Positions 60,197 to 64,000 of a stretch of DNA of 64,000 nucleotides are shown one piece after another. A program made the position numbers and the translations under genes. Source of the stretch: RYN-230 sp963851025 (GTDB lineage Bacteria; Actinomycetota; Actinomycetes; Streptosporangiales; Streptosporangiaceae); contig CAWKOA010000007.1 of the NCBI GenBank assembly GCA_963851025.1, forward strand, positions 1 through 64,000, read 5' to 3'. Below the pieces are notes generated by a model. It saw only the letters and a program-made list of their open reading frames with translations, searched no databases and was not told the origin of the DNA. Numbering within the stretch: position 1 is the stretch's first letter; the number at the start of each line of letters is the position of its first letter.

Positions 60197-60742
60197 ATGA
60201 GCCGTCCGTTTTCCATGCCGCTTCTCGCACCGGAAGCACCCGGACGCCGGCTCGGCCGGGCCGCGGGGAAGTCCCGGTCGCGGGCGGCGGGATGGCTGCG
60301 CAGCCGGGCCGCGGCCCGCCGGGCCCGGGCCCGGATCCAGATCCCGTACCTGGGCATGACCATGTCCCTGGATGGCTGCCAGGGCAGCGGGCTGGCGGAC
60401 GCCGTGATGCGCCGGGTGCTGGGCTGCGGCTGCCCGGTCGGGACGGTGGTCCTCGACCTCGGGGTGACCGCCACCGTCGAGCCCGGGGCGTGCGCGGCGA
60501 TCCTGCTGCTGCATCAGCGGCTGACCGCGATCGGCACCCGGCTGCGGCTGGCGGCCAGCACCCGCGGGCTGGCCGACTGCCTGGCCGAAGCCGGGGTGGT
60601 CCAGCAACTTGGCCGGGACACGATTCATCCGAGCTTCCGCAGCGCCGTGCTCGCGGCCTACGCCGCGCAGCCCGGGCCGGGGCTGGCGGTGGGCCGGATA
60701 CGGACCGAGCTGGAGATGCAGGCCGAGCTCATCGAGCTCTGA
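60197..60742 (+). CDS. STAS-domain protein, degenerate phosphorylation site
   Basis: A 181-residue protein. Residues about 1-50 are Arg/Ala-rich and basic. The rest fits a STAS/anti-sigma-antagonist fold: PYLGMTMSLDGCQGSGLADAV, TVVLDLGVTATVEPGACAAIL, IGTRLRLAASTRGLADCLAEAGVVQQL. In true antagonists the segment after VLDLS holds D-S-S-G with a phosphorylatable Ser; here it is VEPGA, so switching by an anti-sigma kinase is unlikely. No kinase or sigma-factor gene is adjacent. It begins about 110 bp after the GH15 stop. Confidence 0.75.
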   Translation: MSRPFSMPLLAPEAPGRRLGRAAGKSRSRAAGWLRSRAAARRARARIQIPYLGMTMSLDGCQGSGLADAVMRRVLGCGCPVGTVVLDLGVTATVEPGACAAILLLHQRLTAIGTRLRLAASTRGLADCLAEAGVVQQLGRDTIHPSFRSAVLAAYAAQPGPGLAVGRIRTELEMQAELIEL

Positions 60743-60849
60743 ATCCGGCGGCGCGCTGGCTCCTCTTCACCCGCTGCGGGTGTCCCGTCCCGCGGCGCAC
60801 GGCGGTGGACTGAGTCCGGCACAGCCAACCTGTGAGAGGAAAGGACACC

Positions 60850-61350
60850 ATGTCTGACCTGATCGCCATCGGTTACCCGGACGAGCAGACCGCGGAACTG
60901 GCCGCGGACGAGGCCCGCCGGCTGGCCAAGGACCTCATCATCGAGCCCGACGCCATCGCGTCCATCGTCCGGGACAAAGAGGGCAAGTTCCACGTGCACA
61001 CCAGCCATCATCCGGTCGGGGCCGGGGCGACCTGGGGAATGTTCTGGGGGCTGCTGTTCGGCCTGCTGTTCTTCATCCCGTTCTTCGGCCTGGCCATCGG
61101 CGCCGGGATGGGCGCCCTGATGGGCAAGATCACCAAGTCGGGGATCGACCGCGAGTTCCAGGACCAGGTCCGCGGCATGCTCAAGCCGGGCACCTCGGCC
61201 CTGTTCCTGATGGTGGAGAAGGTGACCCCCGACAAGGCCACCGAGGCGCTTTCCCAGTTCGGCGGGACCGTGCTCAAGTCCTCGCTGTCCAAGGAGGGCG
61301 AGGCCGATCTGCAGGACGCCCTGCACGGCCAGGCCGCTCCGTCCAGCTGA
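60850..61350 (+). CDS. DUF1269 membrane protein
   Basis: A 166-residue protein. The N-terminus MSDLIAIGYPDEQTAELAADEARRLAKDL is typical of the family. A Gly-rich hydrophobic hairpin follows (WGMFWGLLFGLLFFIPFFGLAIGAGMGALMG-type, residues about 58-88), then a soluble C-terminal half (GTSALFLMVEKVTPDKATEAL, FGGTVLKSSL). GAGAGG precedes ATG 60850. Function unknown; members are often stress-induced in actinobacteria. A strong hairpin starts 10 bp after its stop. Confidence 0.9.
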   Translation: MSDLIAIGYPDEQTAELAADEARRLAKDLIIEPDAIASIVRDKEGKFHVHTSHHPVGAGATWGMFWGLLFGLLFFIPFFGLAIGAGMGALMGKITKSGIDREFQDQVRGMLKPGTSALFLMVEKVTPDKATEALSQFGGTVLKSSLSKEGEADLQDALHGQAAPSS

Positions 61351-61359
61351 GCTGCGCTC

Positions 61360-61412
61360 CATGATCCCGGTCCATAACTGGCGCTAGGCGGCGGTTATGG
61401 ACCGGGATCATG
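61360..61412 (+). terminator. 19-bp perfect hairpin after DUF1269 gene
   Basis: Arms 61360-61378 and 61394-61412 are exact complements around a 15-base loop. It begins 10 bp past the stop of the DUF1269 gene. The arms are more AT-rich (CATAAC core) than flanking DNA, as with the 24-bp inverted repeat near 12 kb. No U-tract. The convergent SHOCT gene ends about 120 bp further on, so it may serve both. Confidence 0.75.
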
Positions 61413-61531
61413 CTGTGCGGACGCCAATGCGTGACGGCACGATCTGCACCGTGATCCGGGACCGGAGAGCCATTTCCGCATATGGGTCTGCGTCCAGCCC
61501 CGATGCTAGCCCCGGCGCGCTTCCCGGACCG

Positions 61532-61835
61532 TCAGATGCCGAGCAGCTTCTTCTTGGCCGCCGCGAACTCTTCGTCGCTCAGCGAGCCGTCCTCATGCAG
61601 CCCGGTGAGCTGCTTGAGCTGCTCGGAGATCGGCGTATCGGGGGCGGCTGCCGGAGCCGCCGGTGGCGCGGCCTGCTGAGGAGCCTGCTGCTGTTCGAGG
61701 TCGCTGATCCGGTCGTCCTGGTCAGCCTCCTGCGCGGATCGATCCGCCGAGTTCCTGGGCCACCTTCTTGCCTGCCATGTACGCGCCGCCGCCGACCACA
61801 GCCGCGCGCAGCAGCGGACGCCTCCGCCTGAACAT
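61532..61835 (-). CDS. Small SHOCT-domain protein (frameshifted)
   Basis: ATG 61835 follows AAAGGAGGCAG. The first part reads MFRRRRPLLRAAVVGGGAYMAGKKVAQ, a basic stretch and a short hydrophobic helix, and then a premature TGA. Removing one base near 61737 continues it as DQDDRISDLEQQQAPQQ, a Pro/Ala linker and the SHOCT motif ISEQLKQLTGLHEDGSLSDEEF AAAKKKLLGI (split here for length), ending at 61532. About 100 residues. SHOCT domains mediate oligomerisation or binding; many stress proteins of the phylum end this way. Confidence 0.85.
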
Positions 61836-61865
61836 ATCTGCCTCCTTTAGCTGGCCGTAGCCAGG

Positions 61866-62231
61866 TCAGACGTCCTGGCCCTCGGGCAGGGAAAGCCCGA
61901 GGGCGACCATGATCTCGGGGGCGGCCGCGACGACCCTCGGCCCGCCGACCTGCGGGGCGACCGCACGCAGCACGCCCAGGATCTCCGCCGGGCTGGCCCC
62001 GGCGTCCAGCGCGTTCGAGACCTGCCACAGGTACGAGGCGGGCGGGGCGTCCACGGCGACCAGGGCCGCGATCTTGACCAGGCTGAAGGCGCGGGCATCC
62101 AGCCCGCTGTTCTCCTGCAGGGCGTCGCGCAGTTCGAGCGCCTCGCCGAGGACCTCCAGGTCGCCCAGGGCCAGGCCGGACAGCGCGTCCCGGGTGGCCG
62201 GGTCCACGTCGGCATTGACAGGCATGGTCAT
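61866..62231 (-). CDS. Carboxymuconolactone decarboxylase / AhpD-like protein
   Basis: An all-helical 121-residue protein. LDARAFSLVKIAALVAVDAPPASYLWQV and GASPAEILGVLRAVAPQVGGPRVVAAAPEI match the AhpD-like fold. The peroxidase C-x-x-C pair is absent, so a thiol peroxidase role is unlikely. ATG 62231 follows GAGAGGAA. It lies 31 bp upstream of the SHOCT gene on the same strand, so they are probably co-transcribed. Confidence 0.85.
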   Translation of the reverse strand: MTMPVNADVDPATRDALSGLALGDLEVLGEALELRDALQENSGLDARAFSLVKIAALVAVDAPPASYLWQVSNALDAGASPAEILGVLRAVAPQVGGPRVVAAAPEIMVALGLSLPEGQDV

Positions 62232-62409
62232 GTTCCGTTCCTCTCGCTGGGTAGTGGCGGCGGGCCGTCACGGGTTCCCGGTTCTCACGTTCGCGGGTCC
62301 CCCGGTCTGGGCGGGTTTCCCCGGATCTGACGTTCGCGCGCATCCGGGCCGCGCGCGCCACCCCGCGCGGGTGAGGCGGGAGGCGTCACGGGCCACCCAG
62401 GCTGGCGGG

Positions 62410-63294
62410 ATGACGAACCCGGCGGGCCAGCTCAGGCTGCTCCCCCCGGGCCGGGAGTCCGGGACGCGGCGTTACGGCATGCCTGCTGCTGATCCTGGTC
62501 GTCACCTACCTGCTGTCCGCGTTCACGGTGGGCGACCTGGTCAGCGCCGTGCAGGTGCTGCTGTTCCTGGCCGTCGTGCTGATCGCGCTGCGCAACGGCC
62601 GGTTCGCGCCGCACGACCGCGCGGGCCGTCGGGGTGGGCCTGCTGCTCGGCTCGGTCGTCGGCGGCCATCCTCCAGGTGGTCGACCCGAGCGGTCCCGGC
62701 GGCCGCGCTGGCCAGCGCGTGGACGGCGCTGATCCTGCTGCTGGCCGTGTTCTTCATCGTCCGGCAGGTGCTGGCCCAGCCGGAGATCACCGCTGCAGAG
62801 CATCTTCGGCGTGCTGAGCGCCTACATGATGATCGGGCTGATCTTCGCCGCGGTGTACGTCGCGATGTGGAAGTTCAGCTCGGACCCGTCGTTTTTCGCC
62901 AACGGGGACAAGCCGAACAGCAAGCTGTTCCAGTACTTCAGCTTCACCACGCTGACCACGCTGGGGTACGGGGACTTCACGGCCGCCGGGGACGGCGGGC
63001 CGGGCGGTCGCCGTGCTGGAGGCCATGGTCGGCCAGATGTTCCTGGCCACCCTGGTCGCCCGGCTGGTGGCCGGCTTCCGCTGGTCGGACCGGGCCGCCG
63101 CCCGGCGAGGCGGCCACCCGGCGAGCACGGAGCCGGCGAGTACCGGGCCGGCGAGCAACGGGCCGGCCGGCGCGGGGCCGGAGGCGGGCCTCGGGCCAGG
63201 CCCGCTCCGGGCCGGCCAGCAGCGGATCGGCCAGCAACGGGCGCACCAGTCCGGGCCCGTCCCGGGCGCAAGCAGGCCTCGGCGGCTGGGCTGA
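62410..63294 (+). CDS. Two-helix potassium channel-like protein (frameshifted)
   Basis: The selectivity filter TLGYGDF is intact in FQYFSFTTLTTLGYGDFTAAG at about 62930-62990, flanked by an outer helix, AYMMIGLIFAAVYVAMWKF, and an inner helix, LEAMVGQMFLATLVARLVAGF. Before these come at least three more hydrophobic segments (ILVVTYLLSAFTVGDLV, VLLFLAVVLIALRNG, TALILLLAVFFIVRQVLA). Breaks near 62485, 62635, 62690, 62805 and 63005 separate the pieces. The C-terminal tail is a Thr/Glu/Pro/Ala/Gly repeat (PASTEPASTGPASNGPAGAG). About 290 residues. The N-terminal helices are not an obvious voltage sensor. Confidence 0.82.
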
Positions 63295-63476
63295 TCCGGC
63301 TGAGCCCGCCGGGCGCGGTGCGCGGGCGGGGAACGAGTCCGCGCCGGGGCGGGCGGAATGGGGCCGGGGGGTCAGGCCCGGCCCCCGCCGCCCGCCCGGC
63401 TGACCGGAACTGAGCTGGACCGCAATCAGGCGGTCCTGAGCACCGCCGATGGCGCGGGCCCAGGACCGCCCCGGGG
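63295..63476. other. Convergent intergenic region
   Basis: A 182-bp gap between the 3' ends of the channel and DUF7144 genes. It is GC-rich with short inverted repeats but no single strong hairpin that I can define. No gene is seen. Confidence 0.4.
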
Positions 63477-63941
63477 TCACAGGACTTCCTTGATCTCCCG
63501 CCCGTGCATGGCCAGCGCGTAGATGATCACGATGTCCAGGGCGATGAGGATGACGCCCCAGACCGGGTAGGCGGCGATGAACGCCAGGTTGATGACGGCG
63601 CTGATCACCGCGAGCGCGATGCCGACCACGCGGGCCCAGGTCTGCCCGGCCAGCACCCCGAAGCCGACCAGGACGAACAGGACGCCGAGCGCCATGTGCG
63701 CCCAGCCCCACCCCAGGTAGTTGACGTGCAGGGCCAGGTGACTGCTCGTCACCGCGTAGTAGCTCCGCTCGAAGAGCGCCACCAGGCCGTCGATGACGTG
63801 GAAGGCACCCTCGATGATCATCACGACCCCGGCGAAGACGACCCAGCCCACCCAGCCGGTGGGCTGGGCGGCCGCGCGGGTGCCCCGGTAGCCGGCAGGC
63901 CGGTCCGTTCCTGGCGTCCGTTCCGCTTGCGTATCACTCAT
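63477..63941 (-). CDS. DUF7144-type four-helix membrane protein
   Basis: 154 residues, uninterrupted. A hydrophilic N-terminus (SDTQAERTPGTDRPAG) precedes four helices: WVGWVVFAGVVMIIEGAFHVIDGLVAL, WGWAHMALGVLFVLVGFGVLAG, VVGIALAVISAVINLAFIAAYP and WGVILIALDIVIIYALAMHG. The pattern and GWVVFAGVVMIIEGAFHVIDG opening match a common actinobacterial membrane family without known function. ATG 63941 has GAGGGAGTTGACACGAT upstream. The remaining 59 bases to the window edge show no gene. Confidence 0.85.
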   Translation of the reverse strand: MSDTQAERTPGTDRPAGYRGTRAAAQPTGWVGWVVFAGVVMIIEGAFHVIDGLVALFERSYYAVTSSHLALHVNYLGWGWAHMALGVLFVLVGFGVLAGQTWARVVGIALAVISAVINLAFIAAYPVWGVILIALDIVIIYALAMHGREIKEVL

Positions 63942-64000
63942 ATCGTGTCAACTCCCTCGATGGCGTGGGAGGCACGGGGGCCGGTTCCGGCCCGGCCGTG

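Overview
The window is high-GC DNA from an actinobacterium (Actinomycetota). The evidence is GC-rich third codon positions throughout, many GTG starts, and the classic actinobacterial block running leftwards on the minus strand from tig to obgE: tig, clpP1, clpP2, clpX, valS, folC, DUF4233, ndk, mreB, mreC, mreD, pbp2, rodA, a TIGR03960-type radical SAM protein, a DUF2344 protein, rne, rplU, rpmA, obgE. Gene content resembles the Streptosporangiales/Streptomycetales/Frankiales side of the phylum. I cannot assign a genus from sequence alone.

Layout. 1-0.77 kb is non-coding, with a 52-base perfect palindrome, followed by tRNA-Ala(GGC). 1-5.7 kb holds a histidine phosphatase, rsfS and nadD, with an arylsulfatase lying inside this normally tight group. 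5.7-10.7 kb is a less conserved stretch: a PaaK-like CoA ligase, a secreted protein, a polytopic membrane protein and an M48 peptidase. 10.7-39.3 kb is proB, then the core block covering ribosome assembly, RNA decay, cell-wall elongation, nucleotide and folate metabolism, valyl-tRNA charging and Clp proteolysis. One orphan sensor kinase interrupts it on the opposite strand. 39.3-64 kb is accessory and reads like a stress or low-oxygen survival region. It has a DUF308/HdeD protein, a LuxR-family LAL regulator, two GH15 glucoamylase/trehalase-like enzymes, a lipoprotein and an internally deleted GMC oxidoreductase. It also has cytochrome bd oxidase (cydAB) followed directly by a divergent G6PDH and a type II NADH dehydrogenase, then a hydroxyacid dehydrogenase, a cyclase-family hydrolase, DUF389, DUF2252, STAS, DUF1269, SHOCT, AhpD-like, K+-channel and DUF7144 proteins.

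How genes work together. The rodA-pbp2-mreD-mreC-mreB run is a complete elongasome operon with overlapping or adjacent stops and starts. clpP1-clpP2-clpX encodes a complete two-peptidase Clp protease. cydA-cydB-zwf-ndh forms one rightward run that could feed electrons from sugar oxidation and NADH to a high-affinity oxidase.

Sequence quality. Many genes are split by single-base frameshifts. At more than 40 sites I worked through by hand, removing one base restored the expected family sequence in nearly every case. The breaks concentrate in some regions (5.9-12.2, 43.6-46, 47.6-50, 58-63 kb) and are nearly absent from others. I read them as insertion-type sequencing or assembly errors, so frameshifted genes are listed as single CDSs spanning the whole gene, with the breaks noted. 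Three protein-level oddities do not depend on frameshifts: RodA with Ala where the catalytic Asp is expected, a G6PDH lacking the usual substrate-phosphate Lys and cofactor Arg, and MreD with a roughly 300-residue basic repetitive tail.
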